The position numbers and the translations under genes are program-made. From contig JBBRFH010000106.1 of NCBI GenBank assembly GCA_038224615.1, positions 1-11,105 on the forward strand: a stretch of DNA of 11,105 nt, read 5' to 3'. Below, in pieces: positions 1-6,650 of this stretch (position 1 is its first letter; each line of letters begins with the position of its first letter). This DNA is from JBBRFH01 sp038224615. Lineage in GTDB: Bacteria > Planctomycetota > Phycisphaerae > Tepidisphaerales > Tepidisphaeraceae. The notes beneath the pieces are model-generated. The model saw only the letters and a program-made list of their open reading frames with translations, searched no databases and had not been told where the DNA came from.

Positions 1-192
1 GTGACACGGATGGCCATTTCGTTGATATTCATAACGGGGGTACCAGACGCGCGAGGCACGGAGGCGGGCGTTGGAACGTTGCGGCCGCTTTGCGATCGAC
101 GCGTGGATGGCGTACGGCCTGTCGCGGGATCCTGCGTACGATTATTAGGATTGCGCCACATTGGAACGCGGGCACGCGCTAACATCGTCTAC

Positions 193-198
193 AAGGAG
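193..198 (+). promoter_or_regulatory. Ribosome binding site of the small basic protein
   Basis: AAGGAG sits six bases before the ATG at 205. It fixes that start over upstream GTG/ATG codons in the same open frame, which have no such sequence in front of them. Confidence 0.6.
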
Positions 199-204
199 CA
201 ACGT

Positions 205-369
205 ATGCCACGAACATCAGCCACTGTCGATCCAAAGAAGCAACTGCGTGCCAACACCGTCGCCAAAGCCGCGCGCGTGAAGGAAGCGGGACTCGCTGGC
301 CCGCGCACCGGACGCGCCTCGGCGAGTACCAAGCGTGTGCAGGCGCGGCGCGATTCCAAGGGAAAATAG
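205..369 (+). CDS. Small basic Ala/Lys/Arg-rich hypothetical protein (54 aa)
   Basis: I do not recognise this protein. The ATG at 205 is chosen because AAGGAG lies at 193-198 with a six-base gap, an excellent ribosome binding site; the reading frame is open further upstream but has no comparable signal there. The 54-residue product has 15 Lys/Arg against 3 acidic residues, no cysteine and no aromatic residue, and is rich in Ala, Ser and Thr. This composition suggests a disordered polypeptide that could bind nucleic acid or ribosomes, but that is inference only. There is no signal peptide or membrane segment. It lies about 190 bases upstream of the HPF-like gene on the same strand, too far to claim an operon. 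The gene call rests mainly on the ribosome binding site and the biased composition; a chance ORF in G+C-rich DNA is still possible. Confidence 0.6.
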   Translation: MPRTSATVDPKKQLRANTVAKAARVKEAGLAGPRTGRASASTKRVQARRDSKGK

Positions 370-461
370 TGACAAGGGTGGGAGCGAGCGGCGTCCACCG
401 TTCGCCGACAAAACTATTTTGAAACCGTCGATGACGCAGGTTGTCGAAATGACATGCACCC

Positions 462-494
462 TAAATCTGCTTCATCGGCGAAATCTGCGGTTCA
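462..494. repeat. Degenerate AAATCTGC word repeat
   Basis: Two copies of AAATCTGC (463-470 and 481-488) flank TTCATCGGCG, and the second is followed by GGTTCAT. The words AATCTG and TGCGGTT are the same as those in the large palindromic array at 1847-2102, where AATCTGTGGTT closes each hairpin. Here only one arm is present, so this looks like a decayed or half copy of that family. It lies just upstream of the HPF-like leader. Confidence 0.45.
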
Positions 495-502
495 TATTCT
501 GA

Positions 503-538
503 GTTGTTAAACCGTCCCTGCGTAAGCGGGACAACAAC
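503..538 (+). promoter_or_regulatory. Stem-loop in the leader of the HPF-like gene
   Basis: GTTGTT (503-508) can pair with AACAAC (533-538). Inside this, GTCCC (514-518) pairs with GGGAC (528-532), followed by one bulged T and a GC/GC pair closing a GTAA loop, which is a GNRA-type tetraloop if transcribed. The outer and inner helices are separated by a five-base bulge (AAACC) on the 5' side only. The structure ends ten bases before the AAGGAG of the HPF-like gene. The pairing is seen directly; that it is transcribed and regulates translation is inference. It is not followed by a T-run, so a terminator is unlikely. Confidence 0.4.
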
Positions 539-547
539 GAAAGCACC

Positions 548-553
548 AAGGAG
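548..553 (+). promoter_or_regulatory. Ribosome binding site of the HPF-like gene
   Basis: AAGGAG lies seven bases before the ATG at 561. It decides the start: the frame is open back to about 504, but the family homology begins at this ATG. Confidence 0.75.
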
Positions 554-560
554 CTTTACA

Positions 561-902
561 ATGCAGGTTCAGGTCAACACGTCGCACGACATCCATGGAA
601 GTCAGAAGTTTCACGAATTCGTTCAGACGGAGATCGAGGCCGCCCTTGAACGGTTTGCACCGCACCTCACCCGCGTGGAAGTACATTTCACCGACGAAAA
701 CGGCGACAAGGAAATCGGCGAAGACAAGCGCTGCGTGATCGAAGCGCGCCCTGCGGGCGCGCCGCCCGTGAGCGTGACGCACATGGCTGGCTCGGTCGAC
801 CTGGCGCTTGAAGGGGCGGCCGAAAAGATGGGTCGATTGCTCGAGGCGCGCTTCGGCAAACTCCATTCTGCCAAAGGCGGCGTGCCCACGCGCGATGTCT
901 GA
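561..902 (+). CDS. HPF/RaiA-family (S30AE) ribosome-associated protein, short form
   Basis: Members of this family bind the small ribosomal subunit near the decoding site and protect idle ribosomes, as hibernation factors in stationary phase or stress. The 113-residue product starts MQVQVNT, an opening strand, followed by a helix (about 14-32) ending in the family-typical ALERF. The second strand and turn TRVEVHFTDENGDK (37-50) is a hallmark pattern of this family, and DKRCVIEAR (55-63) and VSVTH (70-74) complete the sheet. A C-terminal helix (about 76-100, DLALEGAAEKMGRLLE) follows. There is no C-terminal dimerisation domain as in long HPF, so this is a short form like HPF/YfiA, or a divergent small HPF-domain protein. 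The start at 561 is set by AAGGAG at 548-553. Its leader carries a stem-loop (503-538). The family call is firm; the exact subtype is not. Confidence 0.88.
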   Translation: MQVQVNTSHDIHGSQKFHEFVQTEIEAALERFAPHLTRVEVHFTDENGDKEIGEDKRCVIEARPAGAPPVSVTHMAGSVDLALEGAAEKMGRLLEARFGKLHSAKGGVPTRDV

Positions 903-1010
903 CGCACCGCATCGAATCGATTCGGTCTGTTTGCGATCGCCTTGGCGCGGCGCATTTCACTGCGTGCGTTCAATTGACGACCGGGCACGCGTCGCACAGA
1001 GTAAGGCGCG

Positions 1011-1763
1011 ATGACCCCCAACATCCCCTACCTCGGCCCGTCGCGCGCGCACAAGCTTGATCTGTACGAACCACGCCGCTCGGACATCGGGCCGCGTCCC
1101 GCGATCGTCATTATTCATGGTGGTGGGTGGACGGTCGGCGATAAGCAGAGCACACGCGAGGCGCAGATGGCCGACTTACTCTCGGCCGCGGGGTTTGTGT
1201 GCATCAGCATCAATTATCAGATGATCGAGAACGACAAGCCGGCGTGGCCGACGTATCTCGACGATGCACGCGAGGCGGTTCGCTTCCTGCGACGGAATGC
1301 GGAAAAATATCGCGTCGATCCCGATCGAATCGGCGCCATCGGCGGATCGGCAGGCGGGAATATCGCGCTGATGCTCGGGCTGAAGGTTCCCGGTGAGGTG
1401 CCGGCGAACGTGCAGGCCATCGTCGCGCTCTACGCGCCGACGGATATGTCGTGGAACGATACCGAGTCAACCCTTCTTTTTGGCTGCACCGAGGAAGCGC
1501 TTCCCACGATCGCGGCCAAGGCCTCACCGCTGGTGCAGGCGACGGCCGACTTCCCGCCGACGTTCCTCATCCACGGCACGAACGACACGATCGTCTCCCT
1601 CGAACACTCCGAAAACATGGCGGCGCGATTGACCGAGCTGGGCGTGACGCACAAGCTGAAAATCATCGAAGGCGCACCGCACTCATTCAAGCTCAGGGAC
1701 CACAACGCGAGCGTGCGCGATGCGGTCGTGTCGTTTTTCGATAAACACCTGACGGCGCGATGA
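1011..1763 (+). CDS. Alpha/beta hydrolase (HSL/BD-FAE-like esterase)
   Basis: This is probably a cytoplasmic serine esterase; the substrate is unknown. The 250-residue protein has the oxyanion-hole motif HGGGW (36-40), the nucleophile elbow GGSAGG (111-116, Ser113), a likely catalytic Asp192 in HGTNDTIV, and His224 in GAPHSF. The order and spacing match the hormone-sensitive-lipase/kynurenine-formamidase-like part of the alpha/beta hydrolase fold. The N-terminal sequence LGPSRAHKLDLYEP is the usual opening strand of such enzymes, and there is no signal peptide, although many relatives in Planctomycetota are secreted. The ATG at 1011 has only a modest AAGG at 1003-1006. The gene is 108 bases downstream of the HPF-like gene on the same strand, and the palindromic array follows its stop. 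The fold is certain; carboxylesterase, arylformamidase and carbohydrate esterase activities are all possible. Confidence 0.88.
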   Translation: MTPNIPYLGPSRAHKLDLYEPRRSDIGPRPAIVIIHGGGWTVGDKQSTREAQMADLLSAAGFVCISINYQMIENDKPAWPTYLDDAREAVRFLRRNAEKYRVDPDRIGAIGGSAGGNIALMLGLKVPGEVPANVQAIVALYAPTDMSWNDTESTLLFGCTEEALPTIAAKASPLVQATADFPPTFLIHGTNDTIVSLEHSENMAARLTELGVTHKLKIIEGAPHSFKLRDHNASVRDAVVSFFDKHLTAR

Positions 1764-1846
1764 CAAAACGTGGCACAGGCCTCTCGATCGTGTCTGGCTT
1801 TATTGACAACCAATATCTCCAAGGTCACCAAGAAAAAATACGAAGG

Positions 1847-1932
1847 AACCACAGATTGCACAGATTGGGAATTCAAAAGCCAGAATTCAACATTCCGAAA
1901 AGCCAATCTGTAAAATCTGTGAAATCTGTGGT
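1847..1932. repeat. Palindrome A of the array (CACAGATT words)
   Basis: The left arm (1847-1868) has two CACAGATT words, with a TG between them; the right arm (1903-1932) has three ATCTGT words and ends in GTGGTT. The arms pair imperfectly, with one extra word on the right, around a 34-base A-rich centre that itself contains two CAGAATTC/GAATTC-like words. The unequal word number suggests gain or loss of words by slippage. Confidence 0.75.
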
Positions 1933-1941
1933 TTCTTCTCT

Positions 1942-2023
1942 GCTTCGCGTTGGTCTTCGCGCTCATCGCTTCTTCGCGGCTAAGAACTCGATGCGTGCCG
2001 CGAAGTTGCGATTAGCGCGAAGC
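1942..2023. repeat. Central palindrome of the array (CTTCGCG words)
   Basis: The right arm GCCGCGAAG...GCGCGAAGC (1997-2023) is complementary to much of 1942-1980, which has CTTCGCG or a close variant three times. GCCGCGAAG pairs with CTTCGCGGC (1972-1980) without a mismatch around a 16-base loop (1981-1996). Mismatches follow, then GCGCGAAG pairs with CTTCGCGC. The words differ from those of the flanking palindromes, so this is a separate repeat family placed between them. Confidence 0.65.
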
Positions 2024-2034
2024 AATGCAGGGGG

Positions 2035-2102
2035 ACCCACAGATTGCACAGATGACACAGATTCAAAAATCCCAATCTGTGAAATCTGCGCAATCTGTGG
2101 TT
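2035..2102. repeat. Palindrome C of the array (CACAGATT words)
   Basis: The left arm (2035-2063) carries CACAGATTG, CACAGATGA and CACAGATTC in tandem. The right arm (2071-2102) carries AATCTGTG, AAATCTGCG and CAATCTGTGGTT. The arms pair over about 27 positions with few mismatches and a loop of only about seven bases (CAAAAAT region), so this is the strongest hairpin of the array. It is related to palindrome A in inverted orientation. Confidence 0.75.
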
Positions 2103-2188
2103 ACCTGTCTTCTTAGTGCCCTTGGTGTTCTTGGTGGTTCATCAATTCGATCGAAAGCACCGGCGAGACGGCCGGGCACCGGACGCCG

Positions 2189-3175
2189 TCACTTCTGAAG
2201 CAAGTGGATGAGCTGCGGGCCGTAGTAGGTGATGATGAGGTCGGCGCCGGCGCGTTTGATCGCCAGAAGTGATTCGAGCATGACGCGGTCGCGGTCGATC
2301 CACCCGGCGCGGCCGGCGGCTTCGATCATGGCGTACTCACCGCTGACTTGATACGCGACGAGCGGAACGTTGACGCGCTCGCGCACGGCGCGGATGACGT
2401 CGAGGTACGCGCCGGCGGGTTTGACCATCACCATGTCGGCACCCTGCTGCAGATCGAGATCGACCTCGCGCAAGGCTTCGTCGACGCCGGCGGCGGGATT
2501 CATCTGGTAGCTGCGGCGGTCACCGAACGCGGGCGCGCTGTCAACGGCGTCGCGGAACGGGCCGTAGAACGCGCTTGCGTACTTCACTGCATAACTCAGG
2601 ATCGGCGTGTCCTTGAATCCCGCCCGATCCAAGCCAGCGCGGATCGCCACAACCATGCCGTCCATCGCGCCGCTGGGGGCGATCACGTCCGCGCCGGCTT
2701 TGGCGTGATTGACGGCTTGATGCGCGAGCAGTTCAAGCGTCGCATCATTGTCGACCGTCGAACAATCAGGCGTCAGCGGCCCGCAATGCCCATGGTCGGT
2801 GTACTCACAGAAACAGAGATCGGTGATAGCCGCCATCTCGATCTTGCGGGCCTTCGTCGAGCGAAGAAGCTCGCAGACGATGTTGCTGTCGCGAAGGGCT
2901 TCGCTGCCGGTTGCGTCCTTCTTCGATTTGTCGATGACGCCGAACGCGAGATACGCCTTGAAGCCGGCCGTCGCCATCTCGCTGAGCCAGTCGGTGGCGA
3001 TGTCGACCGACATCTGGAAGACGCCTGGCATCGAGCCGACTTCCTTCTTCACGCCGCGACCTTCGCAGACGAAGACGGGCACGATGATGTCGCTGCGGCG
3101 AAGCTGCACGCGCTCGAGCATCTGGCGAAGCTGCGGTTGCTGGCGGAGCCGGCGTGGTCGGGTAATGTTGTCCAT
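2189..3175 (-). CDS. hemB: Delta-aminolevulinic acid dehydratase (porphobilinogen synthase)
   Basis: HemB joins two 5-aminolevulinate molecules into porphobilinogen, the second common step of tetrapyrrole synthesis, in the cytoplasm. The 328-residue product has the usual family length. Zinc-type metal ligands are seen in DLCFCEYTDHGHCG (Cys121, Cys123, Cys131), as in the E. coli enzyme. The two Schiff-base lysines are Lys199 (SYAVKYASAFYGPFR) and Lys252 (VMVKPA). The C-terminal YQVSGEYAMI (275-284) and ADLIITYY (311-318) are conserved family segments. The frame is open 23 codons further upstream, but the ATG at 3175 (MDNITRPRRLRQ) matches the family start and the extension would run into addB. 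The stop lies beside the palindromic array, and no classical T-run terminator is visible. It diverges from addB with 28 bases between the starts, and no good ribosome binding site precedes it. Confidence 0.96.
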   Translation of the reverse strand: MDNITRPRRLRQQPQLRQMLERVQLRRSDIIVPVFVCEGRGVKKEVGSMPGVFQMSVDIATDWLSEMATAGFKAYLAFGVIDKSKKDATGSEALRDSNIVCELLRSTKARKIEMAAITDLCFCEYTDHGHCGPLTPDCSTVDNDATLELLAHQAVNHAKAGADVIAPSGAMDGMVVAIRAGLDRAGFKDTPILSYAVKYASAFYGPFRDAVDSAPAFGDRRSYQMNPAAGVDEALREVDLDLQQGADMVMVKPAGAYLDVIRAVRERVNVPLVAYQVSGEYAMIEAAGRAGWIDRDRVMLESLLAIKRAGADLIITYYGPQLIHLLQK

Positions 3176-3185
3176 CGTCCGGCAC

Positions 3186-3193
3186 AGTATACT
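3186..3193. promoter_or_regulatory. Palindromic -10-like element shared by hemB and addB
   Basis: The 28-base space between the divergent starts contains the perfect palindrome AGTATACT, which reads as TATACT (a near-consensus -10 hexamer) on both strands: 3188-3193 for addB and 3191-3186 for hemB. Transcription starting about seven bases beyond each would leave leaders of only about four bases, that is nearly leaderless mRNAs. This fits the lack of a clear ribosome binding site before either gene. A -35 for addB could be TTGTCC at 3168-3173, but the spacing (14) is short. Inferred from sequence only. Confidence 0.4.
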
Positions 3194-3203
3194 CCGCAAA
3201 TCA

Positions 3204-6200
3204 ATGGCCGTCCGATTCGTCATTGGCCGTGCTGGGGTGGGCAAGTCGCAACTCCTGCATGACCGCCTCGTAGAGCATCTGCTTCAGAACCCGCTGACGC
3301 AGCGGGCGTTCGTGCTTGTGCCGAAACAGGCGACGTTCCAGACCCAGCGCCGCATCGCCCGCGATCCGAGACTGAACGGCTTCTGCCGTGTTCACGTGAT
3401 CGCCCCGGACGACCTGGGTGAACTGATCCTGGTCGAGACCGGCCACAGCACCGGCGCGCGACTCGACGCCACCGGCCGATCGCTGCTGCTGGGGCATCTG
3501 TTGCGCGTACACGAGGCCGACCTCGAGCACTTTGGCGCCAGTGCCGGTGAACGCGGGCTCGCGTCGGAGATCGACGCCGCGTTCATGGAGTTCGAGCACG
3601 CCGGCCGCGATCTGACGGAGATCGACACGCTCATCGCCGACGCCTCAACCGGCGACGCGCGTGAGCAGACGCTCGCCCGCAAGCTGCGCGATCTGAAGAT
3701 GCTTTACGCGCACTACCAGCAGTTTCTCGCCGATCACCACTTCGACCCGTATCGCCGGCAGCTCCTCGTGCCGGAGATGATCCGCAGGAGCGACGAGGTG
3801 AAACGGTCGCTGGTGATCGTCGACGACTTTTTCGACTTCGCCGCCTACGAGCGATCGCTGATCGCCGCCCTCGGCGCGACAGCGCAGGAGACGCTGATCG
3901 CGTTGCCGATGGACACGCGATCGCCGCTGCTAAAAGACCCGAACCTGTTGCCGGCTGAGCTTGGGTTATTTCGACGAACGGAACAGGCGTACCGGGCGCT
4001 TTGGTTCGATCTAAAGAAAGCCAATGCGGTCGTCAACGCGCCGACATTGCTGAAGGAGCCGAAACGGTTCGAGCGGGAGTCGCTCAGGTCGATCGAATCG
4101 CAATTTGAGCTGCTCGCGCCCAGGCCGAAGGCGAAGACTGAAGGCGTCCACTTCGTCTGCTGCGCCGATCCCGCCGACGAAGTCGACTCGGCCGCGCGGC
4201 GCATCAAGTCGGCGATCACCGGCAAGTACCGGCTGCGCGACGTGTGCGTTCTTGCGCGGTCGATCGGCAACTACGCGCCGCTGATCGAATCGTCCTTCCG
4301 CGAGCACGGCATCGGCTTCTTCCTCGATCGGCGTCGCTCCGCGCTGCATCACCCGCTGGTGCGGACGGTGCAGGCGATCCTGCAGATCGTACAGACGCGC
4401 TGGGCGAACGATGCCGTCTTCGATCTCGTCAGCGCCGGACTCACCGATCTTGAGGACGGACAGCTCGATCTCCTTCAGGACTACGTCAGCACGCATCTGA
4501 TTAGCGGCAGCGCCTGGCGCACCGATGCCGCATGGACGCTCCACCGCACGCAGTACGGCGAAGAAAAGCACAGCCGGTTTAGCGCGGGCGAACTGAAGCA
4601 AGTGCGCGACGGCCGCGCGCACATTATCGACGCGATGGCCGGCGTCGGCTCGCCCGCGTGGGCGGATACACCGATGGCGATGAGCAAGCTGTCGAGCGAT
4701 CTGTTCGGCGTGCTGACGCGACTCAAGACCCAGTCGCGGATGCTCGCGCTGATCGGCAGCACCGAAGACCCCGAACGCCGCGAAGAGCACGAGCTGGTGT
4801 GGAATCGCGTGGTCGAACTCACCGACCGCCTCTGCGACCTGCTCGGCGAGATTCAGATGACCGGGGAGCGCTTCGCGGAGGTGTTGCAGACGGCGCTGGG
4901 CGAACTGGAACTGGCGATTACCCCGCCGACCGTCGACCAGGTGCTGGTCGGCTCGATCGACCGCACGCGCGTCGACAACGCCCGGATCGTCATCGTCCTC
5001 GGCCTGAACGCGAGCGAGTTTCCGCTGTGTGACCATGAGCAGACTGTCCTCAACGACACGGATCGGCGTTACCTGCTAAGCAAGAACGTAGAGGTGAGCG
5101 CTGCCCGCCGCGACGCGCTGCTCGACGAGCGATTCCTCGGCTACATCGGCCTGACCCGCGCCTCGGATCACATCGTGCTGATGCGCACCGAGCGCGATGC
5201 CAAGGGCAATGAACTCGAAGCGTCCCCTTTCTGGACGCACGCGATCCGCAGCCTCAGCAACCCGACGATCGAGCGAACGACCGAGGCGCTGGATCGGATC
5301 GCCACCCCCCGCCAGGCGATCACGCACCTGCTGACGTGGAGCCGGCGCGTCGCCGATCTGAAGGCAGACGCCGACCAAGTTTCGCTCTACAACTGGCTGA
5401 TCGCCACGCGGGATGAATCCGTGACGAAGGTGCGCGACCGCGCGTGGTCGAGCCTCAGCTACCGCAACGAAGCTGCGCTCTCGCCGGCGATCGCGAAGCG
5501 GCTGTTCGCGTCGCCGCTGGAGGCCAGCGTGTCGCGGTTTGAGTCGTACGCATCGTGCGCGTTCCAGCATTTCGTCCGCTACGGATTGCGGCTGCAGGCG
5601 CCGGTCGAAGAGGACATCACCGCGCTTGACCTCGGCAGCCTTTATCACAGCGTGCTCGACCGGCTGGTGAAGGACGCGATCGAGGCGAAAGTCGATTTCG
5701 CCGGCGCTCACACGTTGTCGGCCGAGCAGATTCGGGCGGTGGCGCTGGAGATCGGCGAGTCGCTGCGCGAGCAGATCTTCCTCAGCTCGGCCCGCAGCCG
5801 GTACACGCTGCAGCAACTCGAGAACGCGGTCTACAAGCTCATCCGGGCCCAGCAATACCTGCTGCAGCACGGCGATTTCCGGCCGGCCTACACCGAGCTC
5901 GCCTTCGGCAACGCCGGCGATCTGCCGCCGCTGCAGCTCACGACGCCCGGTGGCGGACAAGTCCGCCTGAGCGGCAAGATCGACCGCGTCGACATCGACG
6001 AAGTACGCAAGCTCTTCACTGTCATCGACTACAAGCTCAATGGCGATCAACTGTCTCTGCCATACGTCGCGCACGGCTTGATGCTGCAACTACTGACGTA
6101 TCTCCTCGTGCTGCAGAAGAACGGCGACAAGCTCGCTCGGCAACCGCTCACACCGGCGGCGGCGTTTTACGTGCGCGTGCTGCGGTCGCTGGAATCCGTG

Positions 6201-6650
6201 CCGCATCCCCGGGATGCCGATGACGAATCGACGGACGCGTTCCTGACGAAGACCAAGCCGCGCGGCCTGATCGACGCCGGCCAGGCCGCCTACATCGACC
6301 GCACAATCGCCGCGACGAACAAGAGCGAGCTGATCTCGATCCGCATCAAGGCCGACGGCGACCTTGCGGCTTCCGCCCAGGACGCTGTCGAGACGGGCAC
6401 CTTCACCGCGCTGGTTGCCTTCGTCGAGGAGCAACTCGTGCAGATCGCCGACCGCATCTTTGCCGGCGATATCGCGGTTGCGCCGTATGTGATTGCGCGG
6501 GAGACGCCGTGCGCGCACTGCGATCTGCAACGGATCTGCCGATTTGATCGGTCGATCAACAGCTATCGCCCGCTGGCGTCGCACGATCGCAAGTCGGCGC
6601 TGGAACTGATTACCGGCGTCAAGCAGTCAGGGGGCGGCGATGAAACCTGA
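3204..6650 (+). CDS. addB: AddB subunit of AddAB helicase-nuclease
   Basis: AddB works with AddA to unwind and resect double-strand DNA ends, preparing them for RecA. The 1148-residue product is close in length to B. subtilis AddB. It opens with a Walker A motif, GRAGVGKS (8-15). A helicase-like region contains VIVLGLNASEFPL and later FLGYIGLTRASDHI, both typical of AddB. The C-terminal RecB-type nuclease shows His815 (SLYHSV), Asp927 (GKIDRVD), Asp942/Lys944 (VIDYK) and LQLLTYL. The four iron-sulfur ligands are Cys785 (SYASCAFQHF), Cys1103, Cys1106 and Cys1112 (C-x2-C-x5-C), so the nuclease appears complete and of the Firmicutes type. The frame is open upstream across hemB, but homology starts at the ATG at 3204 (MAVRFVIGRAG). 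An ATG at 3165 is possible but would overlap hemB. It overlaps addA by 11 bases, implying translational coupling. Confidence 0.95.
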   Translation: MAVRFVIGRAGVGKSQLLHDRLVEHLLQNPLTQRAFVLVPKQATFQTQRRIARDPRLNGFCRVHVIAPDDLGELILVETGHSTGARLDATGRSLLLGHLLRVHEADLEHFGASAGERGLASEIDAAFMEFEHAGRDLTEIDTLIADASTGDAREQTLARKLRDLKMLYAHYQQFLADHHFDPYRRQLLVPEMIRRSDEVKRSLVIVDDFFDFAAYERSLIAALGATAQETLIALPMDTRSPLLKDPNLLPAELGLFRRTEQAYRALWFDLKKANAVVNAPTLLKEPKRFERESLRSIESQFELLAPRPKAKTEGVHFVCCADPADEVDSAARRIKSAITGKYRLRDVCVLARSIGNYAPLIESSFREHGIGFFLDRRRSALHHPLVRTVQAILQIVQTRWANDAVFDLVSAGLTDLEDGQLDLLQDYVSTHLISGSAWRTDAAWTLHRTQYGEEKHSRFSAGELKQVRDGRAHIIDAMAGVGSPAWADTPMAMSKLSSDLFGVLTRLKTQSRMLALIGSTEDPERREEHELVWNRVVELTDRLCDLLGEIQMTGERFAEVLQTALGELELAITPPTVDQVLVGSIDRTRVDNARIVIVLGLNASEFPLCDHEQTVLNDTDRRYLLSKNVEVSAARRDALLDERFLGYIGLTRASDHIVLMRTERDAKGNELEASPFWTHAIRSLSNPTIERTTEALDRIATPRQAITHLLTWSRRVADLKADADQVSLYNWLIATRDESVTKVRDRAWSSLSYRNEAALSPAIAKRLFASPLEASVSRFESYASCAFQHFVRYGLRLQAPVEEDITALDLGSLYHSVLDRLVKDAIEAKVDFAGAHTLSAEQIRAVALEIGESLREQIFLSSARSRYTLQQLENAVYKLIRAQQYLLQHGDFRPAYTELAFGNAGDLPPLQLTTPGGGQVRLSGKIDRVDIDEVRKLFTVIDYKLNGDQLSLPYVAHGLMLQLLTYLLVLQKNGDKLARQPLTPAAAFYVRVLRSLESVPHPRDADDESTDAFLTKTKPRGLIDAGQAAYIDRTIAATNKSELISIRIKADGDLAASAQDAVETGTFTALVAFVEEQLVQIADRIFAGDIAVAPYVIARETPCAHCDLQRICRFDRSINSYRPLASHDRKSALELITGVKQSGGGDET

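Larger units (their letters stand above)
1819..2140. repeat. Nested palindromic repeat array between convergent genes
   Basis: Almost the whole spacer between the hydrolase stop (1763) and the hemB stop (2189) is built from inverted word repeats. The outer arms are CCAAGGTCACCAAGAA (1819-1834) and CCCTTGGTGTTCTTGGTGG (2119-2137). Inside each arm lies a CACAGATT hairpin (1847-1932 and 2035-2102), and in the centre a CTTCGCG palindrome (1942-2023). The left half therefore reads CACCAAG words, short spacer, ACCACAGATTGC; the right half gives the same order on the opposite strand. This is two inverted copies of a compound element around a central third one. Such noncoding word repeats occur, to my knowledge, in Planctomycetota and Verrucomicrobiota genomes, but I cannot confirm that here. 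The array may serve as a bidirectional terminator; that is inference. Confidence 0.8.

Noticed and set aside
1..32. Possible start of a divergent minus-strand gene (ATG at 32, reading MNINEMAIRV)
   Set aside because: Only ten codons are inside the window and no ribosome binding site precedes it.
389..420. Intrinsic terminator after the small basic protein (CGGCG/CGCCG, then a short T-run)
   Set aside because: The stem is only five base pairs with a nine-base loop, and the T-run starts ten bases later, so it is too weak to call.
503..538. raiA-type noncoding RNA
   Set aside because: The structure is about 36 bases, far smaller than the known raiA RNA, and shares no recognisable motif with it.
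913..924. Perfect 12-base palindrome CGAATCGATTCG between the HPF-like gene and the hydrolase
   Set aside because: It could be an operator, but there is a single copy, no regulator gene nearby and no promoter match, so it may be chance.
1430..1966. Minus-strand open frame of 178 codons
   Set aside because: It begins in the repeat array and then runs antisense to the hydrolase, which has clear catalytic motifs.
1847..2102. CRISPR array, because of repeated CACAGATT words
   Set aside because: The words are short, variable, inverted and unevenly spaced; there are no constant repeats with unique spacers and no cas genes.
1760..2116. Open frame of 118 codons starting at the hydrolase stop
   Set aside because: It is a translation of the palindromic repeats (runs such as NHRLHRL and TDCTDDTD), with no ribosome binding site and no family similarity.
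2348..3262. Plus-strand open frame across hemB
   Set aside because: It is antisense to a well-conserved hemB; such frames are common in G+C-rich genes.
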